Source of the DNA: Megalopta genalis
Taxonomy: Eukaryota > Arthropoda > Insecta > Hymenoptera > Halictidae
NCBI RefSeq assembly: GCF_051020955.1
Contig: NC_135017.1
Coordinates: 29,730,689-29,794,688 of the forward strand
DNA: 64,000 bases
Reading direction: 5' to 3'
Shown: in pieces, positions 11,658 to 22,212 of the stretch
Numbering within the stretch: the first letter of the stretch is position 1
How the letters are laid out: each line of letters begins with the position of its first letter
Program-made: the position numbers and the translations under genes
Notes under the pieces: model-generated
The model's database searches: none
What the model saw: the letters and a program-made list of their open reading frames with translations, nothing else
Told to the model about the DNA's origin: nothing

Positions 11658-12493
11658 AGTTAATTATTATCTCCAGAAAACAAATTTTTTGACTGCCTAA
11701 TTAGCCCTGCGTAATATAGAGAAACAATGATTACAATAAGAAATTGTACAAATCTATCTTTTTGGGGATTATTTTGCACGTAAAATTACTTTCACATCTA
11801 CTTTTACAATTATTTTTAACAAATGTTCTGCTGATGTATTTTTCACGTTTGAAATACCCTAGGGACTCTCTTATCCGAAGGTTTATTTTTGAAATATCCT
11901 GATACCAAAACATTATATTATCTAATAATTTTATTGAAGTTCTATACTAGGCGATATGTATCTATTAATACAATAAATCTAAATAATCTAAATAATAATA
12001 ATAACAATCTAAATAATACAATAATTGAATAATGGAACGTTTGAATACCAGACTGTTGTAAAAATAAATGCTCCGATAAAGGAGTCTCTACTGTAATACA
12101 TTTTCGAAAAAAAATTTAGTACAACACTACCAAACAATAATATAATGATCATTGTGGCACTTTGTTGAAATTATTATTTACTTGACGCACGTTAACTTAC
12201 ATTATGTAATACAATCGTTATTTCATATATTAATACGAATAATATAATTAATAATGAGCTGCATGGACGACACAGTCATAAATATATGATTTCAAAGAAA
12301 ACACATGCTCCTTTGAGTTACCATTGGCGCACCAATAATGACGATATGTAATTTCACAAATCCATTACTATAATTTACCGAAACGTTATTAATGCGCCTA
12401 CACGAATGTTTCTAGCATAAAAGGAACACTGATTTCGTGCATAAAACCTCTCATAATATTATACTAATATAATATTGTACTAAATCGTATAAA
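11658..12493. other. 5' flank of decarboxylase gene
   Basis: Upstream of the ATG at 11657. Untranslated exon, promoter or both are expected, but no clear start site could be fixed. The sequence is strongly A/T-rich with short taaat repeats near 11975-12030. Confidence 0.4.
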
Positions 12494-14692
12494 ATAAAAT
12501 AGGCAAAAGTAATGCTTTGTAATTTACGTGCACAATTAGACCGTCGACTAATTCAGTATTTTACAAACAAGCTCGTTGTCAATTAAATTCAAACATTTTT
12601 AAAAATCTATTCTTTTCAGACACAGATTAACTTTGGAAATAATGTAACGTTTGATCACTCATTGGCACAGCTATAAAAAAAGGGTCTAATCAATTTATCG
12701 AATTGCGAATTTCACAACACACCTCCCGCTGATATATCGATTGTGAAGTTCTGACACTGCACGTCAACGTAGCATTTTAATGAACTCTTCTCGTGTTTCG
12801 ATGAATTCGACGACGCGCAGTCGGTTCAAACGCGATCGCGCGAATTGAAGCTCGCGCGAAATTTACAGGTGAATCGAACACCAGCCTCGAAACTTCTTTC
12901 TCGAAAATGCTGGGTCATAAATCATGGAACTCCGTAGGAATCGACCGATCGATAAACGATCGAGAGATCGTTCGAAAATTATAGCGCACGTGTCGAGCCG
13001 AGAACAGTCTTTGAAGAAGTGGGCTCGCTTGTATCGCGCCGGATAAAGTTGAATGTCGAGAGACATAGAAAACTTTCTCCCGCTTTCTCCATAATTATAC
13101 AAAAAATTTATCTGACTGTGAACGAGAAAGAAACGGAGATGGCCCTATTTCGAGTATCCTTCCCTATGAGCTGCCTAGTACATCAGCTAATCGAATCGAT
13201 GATTTCCAAACGATAATAATGCTGACCTTGTATTTCATTGTGCAGTCGAATCATTTGCGAAAACATTCGGTGAACATTAATACTTAGCAGCATTAATACT
13301 TATTAGCATTTTATACTTGGCTTATTAAAGTTCGAACAGGAATAAGCTGCTAGGCGAATTGAATACGTTATTTTTTGCATTGAGATCATGAAGCATCGTA
13401 ACGCGTTGCATATAGAACCAGGAACTGTACGATAATTTAAACCTCTGTTAATTTCGAATAATTTCAATGCGTACAGTATTGTATAGAGACGGTTAGAATG
13501 TTTATACGAATTGAAATACATGGCTCGATAATATCGTCATAATATCGAATTAAATATATACAAACGATTTCCATTAAAACCATCTTAATATCTCTGAATA
13601 AATATCTCTTTTAGTTACAGGAATTTAATGGGCCACAGTAATAACGTTACCAACTATAATAGGCCTGAGTTTGTTAAAAGAAACAAACAAAAGTATTGAC
13701 GCTGCTCGAAGAATCAGTTGTTATTAATAATTTAAAAAATAGGATTCTCATTTGAACGAAAGATTTTTAACTTCTTCAATCGACGATTGGCTCACAGCTG
13801 TTCGTATCAGAAGCAAAAAATGAACGAGAAAAATGTAACAGCAGAAATAACGACCTCGAACTAAACCTAAATACCCGGAAGAGTATAAAAATTCAATCAT
13901 TCGTGCGCAACGGCCTCCACTTCTTCGAAGAAAATTGTAATCGAATGAGACGAGACATAAAAGAGACCGGCGAAATGTATTTTCGGGCTTTTTATTTCCT
14001 GTATCATCAGTTTCATTCAAACAATTGTGAGCAGGTAATAATAAATTATTTACGTAAATAAGGATAACTGTACAACGTCTGTTTCACATTCTAACACCTA
14101 ATAAGAAATTCTTCTGAACTTTGATATACTAAATACAAATCTGCGAATCATCTTTCACAATATTTTTTTTTTACAAAAAAATTAATCTATTAATTCTAAA
14201 ATGTTTTGTGCTACGATCAAAATCATATAAAATGTACATTGAATCAATTTTAGTTGGAAAAGGTTTAACCGCAACATCTCAGTTTTTGGAAAATATAGTG
14301 GAATATTGCACGGTGTAATCTGTATAAATCGGATGTATGAGTTTTCTTTCGTAGAATATTTTAATTACACAATTATCCAACTGATAATTTATTTAATATG
14401 TTCAGATCGAAACAACAAATTAATTAGACATTCCAAAACCATGAAAATAGCTTGTACACGTAACTTGTACTCGACAACCCCCCCCCCCCCCCCCCCATAA
14501 ACCCAATTACTATATTCTGAGGGAAGTATATTCATTTCCCAATGTTAATATCAATATTAAGTAATAATACACATCAACTAAGTACCAAATCAGTCAACAA
14601 TTGCCTCGTCAGTATATTCAAAACAAATAATCACGCTATTGCTGCAGAATTAGATTAGTACCGGCCGAAACGAAACATTAGGTATAATAAAT
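12494..14692. repeat. Copy A of a ~2.2 kb tandem segmental duplication
   Basis: Matches 15008-17176 at a constant offset of 2514 bp, with only scattered substitutions and small indels. It contains a GC-richer island (about 12770-13110) with several CGATCG and GCGCG motifs, plausibly a promoter or first untranslated exon. Small open stretches such as 13748-14020 (minus) recur in the other copy, but that similarity is the duplication itself, not evidence of coding. Copy A carries 19 consecutive C at 14478-14496 where copy B has the unexpanded aaccgtaagccc. Confidence 0.9.
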
Positions 14693-15130
14693 CAGACACA
14701 GATTAACTTTGGAAATAATGTAACGTTTGATCACTTATTGGCACAGATATAAAAAAAGGATCTAATAAAATAATAGATATAATATTTAATAAAATAGGCA
14801 AAATTAGTGCTTTATAATTTACGTGCACAATTAGACCGCCGACTAATTCAGTATTTTACAAACTAGCTCGTTGTCAATTAAATACAAACATTTTTGAAAA
14901 TCTATTCTTTTTAGACACAGATTAACTTTGGAAATAATGTAACGTTTGATCACTTATTGGCACAGCTATAAAAAAAGGGTCTAATAAAATAATAAATATA
15001 ATATTTAATAAAATAGGCAAAATTAGTGTTTTATAATTTACGTGCACAATTAGACCGTCGACTAATTCAGTATTTTACAAACAATCTCGTTGTCAATTAA
15101 ATACAAACATTTTTGAAAATCTATTCTTTT
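14693..15130. repeat. 219-bp tandem subrepeats between the two duplicates
   Basis: A unit beginning (c/t)agacacagattaac and ending ctattctttt starts at 14693, at 14912 and, merging into copy B, at 15131: exact spacing 219 bp. Its two halves occur at the left edge of copy A (12494-12616 and from 12617). The array is therefore consistent with repeated unequal exchange at the duplication junction. Confidence 0.85.
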
Positions 15131-17176
15131 CAGACACAGATTAACTTTGGAAATAATGTAACGTTTGATCACTTATTGGCACAGCTATAAAAAAAGGGTC
15201 TAATCAATTTATCGAATTGCGAATTTCACAACACACCTCCCGCTGATATATCGATTGTGAAGTTCTGACACTGCACGTCAACGTAGCATTTTAATGAACT
15301 CTTCTCGTGTTTCGATGAATTCGACGACGCGCAGTCGGTTCAAACGCGATCGCGCGAATTGAAGCTCGCGCGAAATTTACAGGTGAATCGAACACCAGCC
15401 TCGAAACTTCTTTCTCGAAAATGCTGGGTCATAAATCATGGAACTCCGTAGGAATCGACCGATCGATAAACGATCGAGAGATCGTTCGAAAATTATAGCG
15501 CACGTGTCGAGCCGAGAACAGTCTTTGAAGAAGTGGGCTCGCTTGTATCGCGCCGGATAAAGTTGAATGTCGAGAGACATAGAAAACTTTCTCCCGCTTT
15601 CTCCATAATTATACAAAAAATTTATCTGACTATGAACGAGAAAGAAACGGAGATGGCCCTTTTTCGATAATCCTTCCCTATGAGCTGCCTAGTACATCAG
15701 CTAATCGAATCGATGATTTCCAAACGATAATAATGCTGACCTTGTATTTCATTGTGCAGTCGAATCATTTGCGAAAACATTCGGTGAACATTAATACTTA
15801 GCAGCATTTTATACTTGGCTTATTCAAGTTCGAACAGGAATAAGCTGCTCGGCGAATTGAATACGTTATTTTTTGCATTGAGATCATGATGCATCGTAAC
15901 GCGTTGCATATAGAACCAGGAACTGTACGATAATTTAAACCTCTGTTAATTTCGAATAATTTCAATGCGTACAGTATTGTATAGAGACGGTTAGAATGTT
16001 TATGCGAATTGAAATACATGGCTCGATAATATCGTCATAATATCGAATTAAATATATACAAACGATTTCCATTAAAACCATCTTAATATCTCTGAATAAA
16101 TATCTCTTTTAGTTACAGGAATTTAATGGGCCACAGTAATAACGTTACCAACTATAATAGGCCTGAGTTTGTTAGAAGAAACATAAACAAAAGTATTGAC
16201 GCTGCTCGAAGAATCAGTTGTTGTTAATAATTTGAAAAATAGGATTCTCATTTCAACGAAAGATTTTTAACTTCTTCAATCGACGATTGGCTCACAGCTG
16301 TTCGTATCAGAAGCAAAAAATGAACGAGAAAAATGTAACAGCAGAAATAACGACCTCGAACTAAACCTAAATACCCGGACGAGTATAAAAATTCAATCAT
16401 TCGTGCGCAACGGCCTCCACTTCTTCGAAGAAAATTGTAATCGAATGAGACGAGACATAAAAGAGACCGGCGAAATGTATTTTCGGGCTTTTTATTCCCT
16501 GTATCATCAGTTTCATTCAAACAATTGTGAGCAGGTAATAATAAATTATTTACGTAAATAAGGATAACTGTACAACGTCTGTTTCACATTCTAACACCTA
16601 ATAAGAAATTCTTCTGAACTTTGATATACTAAATACAAATCTGCGAATCATCTTTCACAATATTTTTTTTTTACAAAAAATTAATCTATTAATTCTAAAA
16701 TGTTTTGTGCTACGATCAAAATCATATAAAATGTACATTGAATCAATTTTAGTTGGAAAAGGTTTAACCGCAACATCTCAGTTTTTGGAAAATATAGTGG
16801 AATATTGCACGGTGTAATCTGTATAAATCGGATGTATGAGTTTTCTTTCGTAGAATATTTTAATTACACAATTATCCAACTGATAATTTATTTAATATGT
16901 TCAGATCGAAACAACAAATTAATTAGACATTCCAAAACCATGATAGTAGCTTGTACACGTAACTTGTACTCGACAACCGTAAGCCCAATTACTATATTCA
17001 GAGGGAAGTATATTCATTTCCCAATGTTAATATCAATATTAATTAATAATACACATCAACTAAGTACCAAATCAGTCAACAATTGCCTCATCAGTATATT
17101 CAAAACAAATAATCACGCTATTGCTGCAGAATTAGATTAGTACCGGCCGAAACGAAACATTAGGTATAATAAATCA
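15008..17176. repeat. Copy B of the ~2.2 kb tandem segmental duplication
   Basis: Counterpart of 12494-14692. The match ends at about 17176, where the sequence changes from the shared ggtataataaatcag to atcatctacc. The GC-richer island recurs at about 15284-15620. Confidence 0.9.
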
Positions 17177-17186
17177 GATCATCTAC

Positions 17187-17300
17187 CTTGACGTATTGTT
17201 TTGCCAAACAATAGCACAAGAATTTAGAATTTTTGATCGGGCACCTTCTATCAGTGAAGAGATCGAGTTCCACTGCGAATAGCAGCACAAACATCTCCAT
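17187..17300 (-). CDS. Possible first coding exon, unrecognised
   Basis: ATG at 17298-17300 opens 38 codons (MEMFVLLFAVELDLF...) ending exactly at a donor-like caag|gtagat. The hydrophobic start could be a signal peptide. The duplication boundary at 17176 lies just beyond the donor, so downstream exons may have been displaced. No family is recognised. Confidence 0.2.
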
Positions 17301-17334
17301 TATATATCCTCGGCAGTCAGAAGCTGTTTCTCAT

Positions 17335-17655
17335 TTATCGAATGTAATATGGCTGACGCTTCTGTACATGCTTCTTTATTCTCCGATTTTCATTGTTGGC
17401 TGAAGCAACCTTGATCGATCGTGGCGACGTTGTAGAAATGATTGGTACTTGCAATTCGTATTCCGTTAACTTGATCGCTTCCTGTTTATTCAATTTAAAA
17501 AAAAAAACAATGTCCGTCTGGAACTGAACGACAGTGTAACTAATTGATTCGGGAAGATTTTGCAGTTTTCGGTATTGAAAATAAAGCGATAACGCAACAC
17601 TGAACACCGCAATCGTTGCTGCGAGGATTTGAATAAAAATCGAATAACGTTCCAT
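17335..17655 (-). CDS. Hypothetical small single-pass membrane protein
   Basis: An open frame of 106 codons from ATG at 17653-17655 (context aaaATGG) to a stop. Residues ~5-27 (SIFIQILAATIAVFSVALSL...) form one plausible transmembrane helix, followed by a basic, polar tail rich in Lys and Arg. It is unrelated to any family I recognise. There is no splice support, and the region is A/T-rich, so chance is a real alternative. Confidence 0.25.
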   Translation of the reverse strand: MERYSIFIQILAATIAVFSVALSLYFQYRKLQNLPESISYTVVQFQTDIVFFFKLNKQEAIKLTEYELQVPIISTTSPRSIKVASANNENRRIKKHVQKRQPYYIR

Positions 17656-18266
17656 TTTCTTTATTAAGCATTCTTAAAAAATAAGGAAATTGTAATTTCT
17701 ATTTTAATTAAATTGAACGTAAGAACATTGTAATTTAACAATTGAATTCAATGATACTGGATAAAAAATTAATAGCATTATATAAACATTAATTGACGAG
17801 AAAAAGTAAAGAAGTATAAAAAATGCATCAAGTAATATACTACTAAATCGGAATAGCAGAAAAATATAGTAAAAATAAATTGAGTAGAGGAACCTAGCAA
17901 ATGCGAGTATAAAATTCAATATATAAACTGATATTAAACCAGAGCTCTTACTTTTTATAATAGTTTTGTTAAGAATATCGGAACCGCGTGAAGAACGAAT
18001 CTAATTTTTCCAATTTTGCAATACGATGAAATTGGGCCATGATATAATTATCACATTTAATCTTTGCAGAGTTATGTCATTATGTTACAGAATTGTGTTA
18101 TTTTTATTTACGCCTCGCAAATACGGCTCATCACTGTCAGCCGATCTTTCGTAAATCGACGATGTAATTATAACTGATGAATTATACAGGCCTCATAAGT
18201 GCCAGATAATACTCTCCTCGTATGGAGTCAATTAAGAAAAATTGAAAATAAAAAAATAAACAACAT
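17656..18266. other. Spacer, nothing recognised
   Basis: A/T-rich sequence left of the tRNA-Pro(CGG) gene. No coding, RNA or transposon feature could be supported. Confidence 0.4.
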
Positions 18267-18338
18267 GGGCTCGTCCGGGATTTGAACCCGGGACCTCTCG
18301 CACCCGAAGCGAGAATCATACCCCTAGACCAACGAGCC
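18267..18338 (-). tRNA. tRNA-Pro(CGG)
   Basis: A 72-nt minus-strand gene identical to the AGG genes except at the anticodon (cgcttCGGgtgcg). Acceptor, D, anticodon and T stems are intact, with discriminator C. A short LINE copy is joined to its 5' flank at 18344-18482. Its first 10 nt plus 5 upstream nt (aagttggctcgttgg) are repeated beyond that copy. Confidence 0.98.
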
Positions 18339-18343
18339 AACTT
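18329..18343 (-). repeat. Target-site duplicate, tRNA-side copy
   Basis: Minus-strand aagttggctcgttgg: 5 bp of upstream flank plus the first 10 bp of the tRNA. It is identical to 18483-18497, giving a perfect 15-bp duplication around the LINE fragment. Confidence 0.9.
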
Positions 18344-18482
18344 AGCTATAGAATTTATCCAAGTTGATAACTAATAGCTATCAAAATTTTTATTATTAAT
18401 ATTAAAAGTATTTTAAGTAGGATTATTCTCTGTATATTACGACTGAAATGAGAAAAATAAACTTACTTTGAAAAAAAAAAAA
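18344..18482 (+). mobile_element. 5'-truncated tRNA-Pro LINE copy in tRNA-Pro(CGG)
   Basis: About 125 bp matching the LINE 3' UTR (ends tagctat...acttactttg when read on the plus strand), finished by a poly(A) of 12 at 18471-18482. It is flanked by a perfect 15-bp target-site duplication (18329-18343 and 18483-18497). It is antisense to the tRNA, as in the other copies. It shares cagagaataatcc with the copy at 9864, whereas the long copies read cacagcataatcc, suggesting two subfamilies. Confidence 0.9.
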
Positions 18483-18497
18483 CCAACGAGCCAACTT
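18483..18497 (-). repeat. Target-site duplicate with tRNA-Pro 5' stub
   Basis: Minus-strand aagttggctcgttgg, the distal copy of the 15-bp duplication. Its last 10 nt are the first 10 nt of tRNA-Pro. Confidence 0.9.
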
Positions 18498-18798
18498 ACA
18501 AACTTTTTTCACTTTCACCATTACCATGCATCCTGTCTAAGTAAATATAATCAATTGTTAATACATTATTGTAAACATTCGTGAACAATTCGAATCGAAT
18601 GTATTCCTTACCACAATGTACATTTTCGTAATTCAAATAACTTATTATACAAGTAAAGACCACAGGAAATGTTTATATTATTGTGCAACAATTGAGTTTT
18701 TTTTTATTAAAATGTTGTATTGTCAGTTTTTGACTTTTAATCGGACCGGTATGCACACGTTTATGATAAATATATTCTGTTATTTTTGTAGCAGTAAG

Positions 18799-19355
18799 TT
18801 GAACGCTGTTCCGTCACGTAGGACCTCCCGCAGACCTCTCTCTCGTGAAGGTTTATGGCACGGACAAGCGTGGGTCATCTGAGGAGACGGAGACCTTTTT
18901 TGCAGCTGCCGAACATCTGGGCAGTGTCTCCGTCTTTTCCCGCAATAACACTTGAGATTTTTGAACGCGTCTTGGGAAAGTTAGTCCCAACCGCCGCGGG
19001 GATGACATCTCAAGGCCCAGAGGACCTCCCCGACCACGCAATTACGAGTCGCACCCCTCTCTAAGGCAAGGCCCGTGCAGGACGGTACGAGAGGGTGGTG
19101 ACAAAACGTTTGGAGGACGCTGATTGGGAAATCATAATTTTCGAGAAAACCAATCAGTGCATCCCGGCATGGAGGTGGAGGTTCCTTCAGGAATTCCTTC
19201 AGGAGCAGTCGAGGCGCGTCTTTATCTCACTCGTTCGTTTCAAACAGTCTCAATCATTCGGAGACTCAATCGTTCGTTCATTCGAAATCGGTCAATATCG
19301 GACCGATAACCAGTGCAAACCGACGCGTCTTCAAACAGTGAAGCCCGGGCCTTAC
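18799..19355 (+). mobile_element. GC-rich block, possible solo LTR or LTR fragment
   Basis: A sharply bounded GC-rich block of about 555 bp between A/T-rich sequence and the 3' end of the left LINE. It starts TGAACG, ends CTTACA (TG...CA ends), and is flanked by taagt and aaagt, a 4-of-5 match that could be a target duplication. There is no long open frame. It sits where the LINE's poly(T) and tRNA stub would be expected, so it probably replaced or removed them. The LTR identity is a guess from ends and size. Confidence 0.3.
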
Positions 19356-19555
19356 AAAAGTAAGTTTATTTATCTCATTACAGTCATAATATACACAGCA
19401 TAATCCTACTTAAAAATACTGTTAACATTAATAATAAAAATTTATTTATAGCTATTAGTTATCAACTAGGGTAAACTCTATAGCTAGCTGTAATAATATA
19501 ATATGATTTAGGCACGTTCTTAGGACGAGAGATTTATATGTTATCAGTCTTATAC

Positions 19556-22212
19556 TTGGCTTTGAAGGCTTTTCTGGCTTTGTCTAGTTGCGTGATGTGG
19601 TGTTTGTTTAATCTTAAAAGATGGTCTAGTTGTACTCCTAGATATTTTACTAGCTTTTTTGGGGGATTTCAACAGTTTCGTTAGTGTGAGTGTTTTCAGC
19701 TGTGATTGATGCTTTTTCTATCTTTGTTACGTTTGAGTATTTTATTTGTTTTACCGGTCTGCGGAAGAATAGTAGCTCACTTTTGGTGGGATTAATTTTC
19801 AAGTTCCAGTTTTTATAGTAGTCAGTAATGTGGTTTAGTGTTATTTGGAGTGAGTTTTCGATTTGTCCTACGTCCGTGCCAGCTTTGTAGATTATTAGGT
19901 CGTCTGCGTAGGCAATCAAGTGTAGTCTGTCTGCAGTGTTGAGGCCGAATTCGTTTATAATTTCGCTATTATATATGTTGAAGAGTATTGGTGATGTTAC
20001 TGTTCCTTGTTGTAGGCCTTCTGAGATTTGGAATGTGGTGGTAGACATTTTCGTTCCGTCCCATGTGCGGAACGTTTTTCCTTTAATCATGTTTGCTATT
20101 AGTAGGATTAGTCCTGCTGGAAATTTGTATTTGTCTAGTTTATGGATTAGGCCGTTGTAACAAACTGAATCAAATGCTTTTTCGAGATCTAGCAATATTG
20201 CCCCCACTGTCAGTCCGTTGTGTAGGTAATTGTTGAGGTCAGAAGTTAATTTGTGAATTGCGTGTGTGGTGGAAAGTTTATTCTTAAATCCGAATTGGTT
20301 ATCTGGTATAATATTGTGTGCAGTTATGTGCTTCATTAGGTTTTGTTTGATTATTTTTTCAAAAATTTTACTGATCGCAGTGAGACTAATGGGTCTGTAG
20401 TTTTGTGGCTCTTCTGGGTTTTTACCTTTTTTTAGTATCGGTAGAATTTTAGCTTGTTTCCATCTGTTTGGGTAGTAGGCGTGGTTAATTGCGTTATTAA
20501 AGAGTATCGTGTACTCTGTTATGATGGTTGTCGGTAGATTTTTGATGGCAATTTGATGGGATATTGTCCAGACCTGACGAAGTCTTATTATTTAGTTTTT
20601 TTATAATTTCGTTAACTTCACTGCAAGAAATGAAATGGTTGGTTTCGTTATCCAGGTGTACTGGTCTGTGTGCTGGGTTAGTGTCTGTGAATGTTGTAAA
20701 TGTTGCCTTTGTATCTGTCATTCTTTTTGCTATTTTGCTGTATTTGTTGTTTCGTCTGCCAGTCTTTTGGTGGTTGTATTGGTGTTAGTGTATCTTGGTG
20801 AGTTTATTCTTTCCAGATACTTTCCTATTATCTCGAGTTTAGTAATCGGATCTGTAATGTAAAGTTCGTTGTTGTCGATCCTGTCTGGTAAACTTTTCGC
20901 TATTTCTTTGTTAAATTCGTTTTTGTTAATATCAAGTCTGAGGTTTTCGATGTTAGTGTGTTTTTGCGGTCTCAGTATCCTGTTAATGGTCGGGAAAAAT
21001 TCATTGGCGTCCTTGAAGTTTATATTTTTGATGATGGAGGCCCAGTATGCGGTTGCTGCTTTGGAGATTTCGATGTGGAGTTTTTTATTGAGTATTTTTA
21101 TTGTCCGTTTAATTCTGTTCGTCTCCTGTCTGCTGTGCTTGCTCGGGCTTTGGTACCTGATGAAATGCAACCTCGATATTAGGCATGACTTTGCCGCGTG
21201 TAGTTTATTAGTGTTGTTGCTGATGTATTTTTGATAATAGTTTGTATTGCTAGATTTATTTGATGGGACTATTTCTTTAATTGTTTTTGTGATAAGCAGT
21301 TCGAGGTAGTTGATGCCTTCGTCTATTTCATTTATTGTGAGGTTCCCATTATCCGGTAGTTTACTATTTAGGTGCTTATCGGCCCGCTTGGCGAATTTTC
21401 GCCAATTAGTTTTTTTTATAGTTGTATGAGTGGGGTTTCGGAGGAGTTGGTGTTAATCCATGGAACAGTGTGGTTGGTTCTATTGCGAATGTTAGAGCAT
21501 TATGATCGCTGTCGTATGGGTTTGTTTTTATTTTGTTGTTGATGTGGTTCAGAATTTCTAGTCTGCTGTCTGTTATGCAGTAGTCTAGGAAAGAGTTTGC
21601 TTTGGTGTACGTAGGGTTGGCAGCTGCGTAGATTGTTGTTTTGTGTGAAATGCAGTTGTCGCTCTCCCATTGTAGTAATCGTCTGCCCCTGTCGTTCGTG
21701 TTTGAGTCACCCCAGTGTGTATTTCTGGCGTTTATGTCGCCGGCTATGATGAAGTAAATGTTTTCGTTGTCCAGATGAAAGTCTTTGAAAAGTTGTTCGA
21801 ACTCTATTATGAATGTGTTTTTTGAGGATTGTGGGGCGTATATGCTGAATATGAGTAATGTTTTTTTCGAGTTTACTATTATTTTTATCACTGTGTATTC
21901 TATGATTCTATTTTTCTTTGAGTTTGGGTATGTGACCATAGTGTAATTGATAGTGTTTTTTATAACTATTGCAGTACCTCCGCCTCTCGAGTTTGGGGCT
22001 CTGTCTGTCCTAATTATGTCGTAGTTGTCTAGTTTCAGTTTGTGTTTGTTGTTCAGTTTGGTTTCTGAGATCAGTATGATGTCGTGTTTGTAAGCTTCGA
22101 TATATTTTTGTAAGTCTAGTCTTTTCTTGATTGTGCACAGTGAATTTACATTTATCGCTGATATTTTGATTGGGTTGCTGGTGGTTGTGTGATCCATTAC
22201 TCGATTGTCCAT
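19556..22212 (-). pseudogene. E1 ORF2, broken endonuclease/reverse transcriptase
   Basis: The endonuclease part is open (21406-22212; SETKL, AGDINARNTHWG, SDHNAL). The frame then fails through an extra T in an 8-T run near 21411, a 4-nt loss near 20740, an extra T near 20552 and a 1-nt loss near 19657. A 3-nt in-frame loss lies near 20374. The reverse transcriptase core is still readable in pieces, including DLEKAFDSV, GLQQGTVTSPILF and YADD. The C-terminal third is deleted, so this copy cannot make functional ORF2 protein. Confidence 0.92.

Noticed and set aside
12863..16520. Pairs of identical small proteins (for example 13748-14020 and 16248-16520)
   Set aside because: Their identity comes from the 2.5-kb tandem duplication and not from selection on protein. 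There is no splice or domain support.
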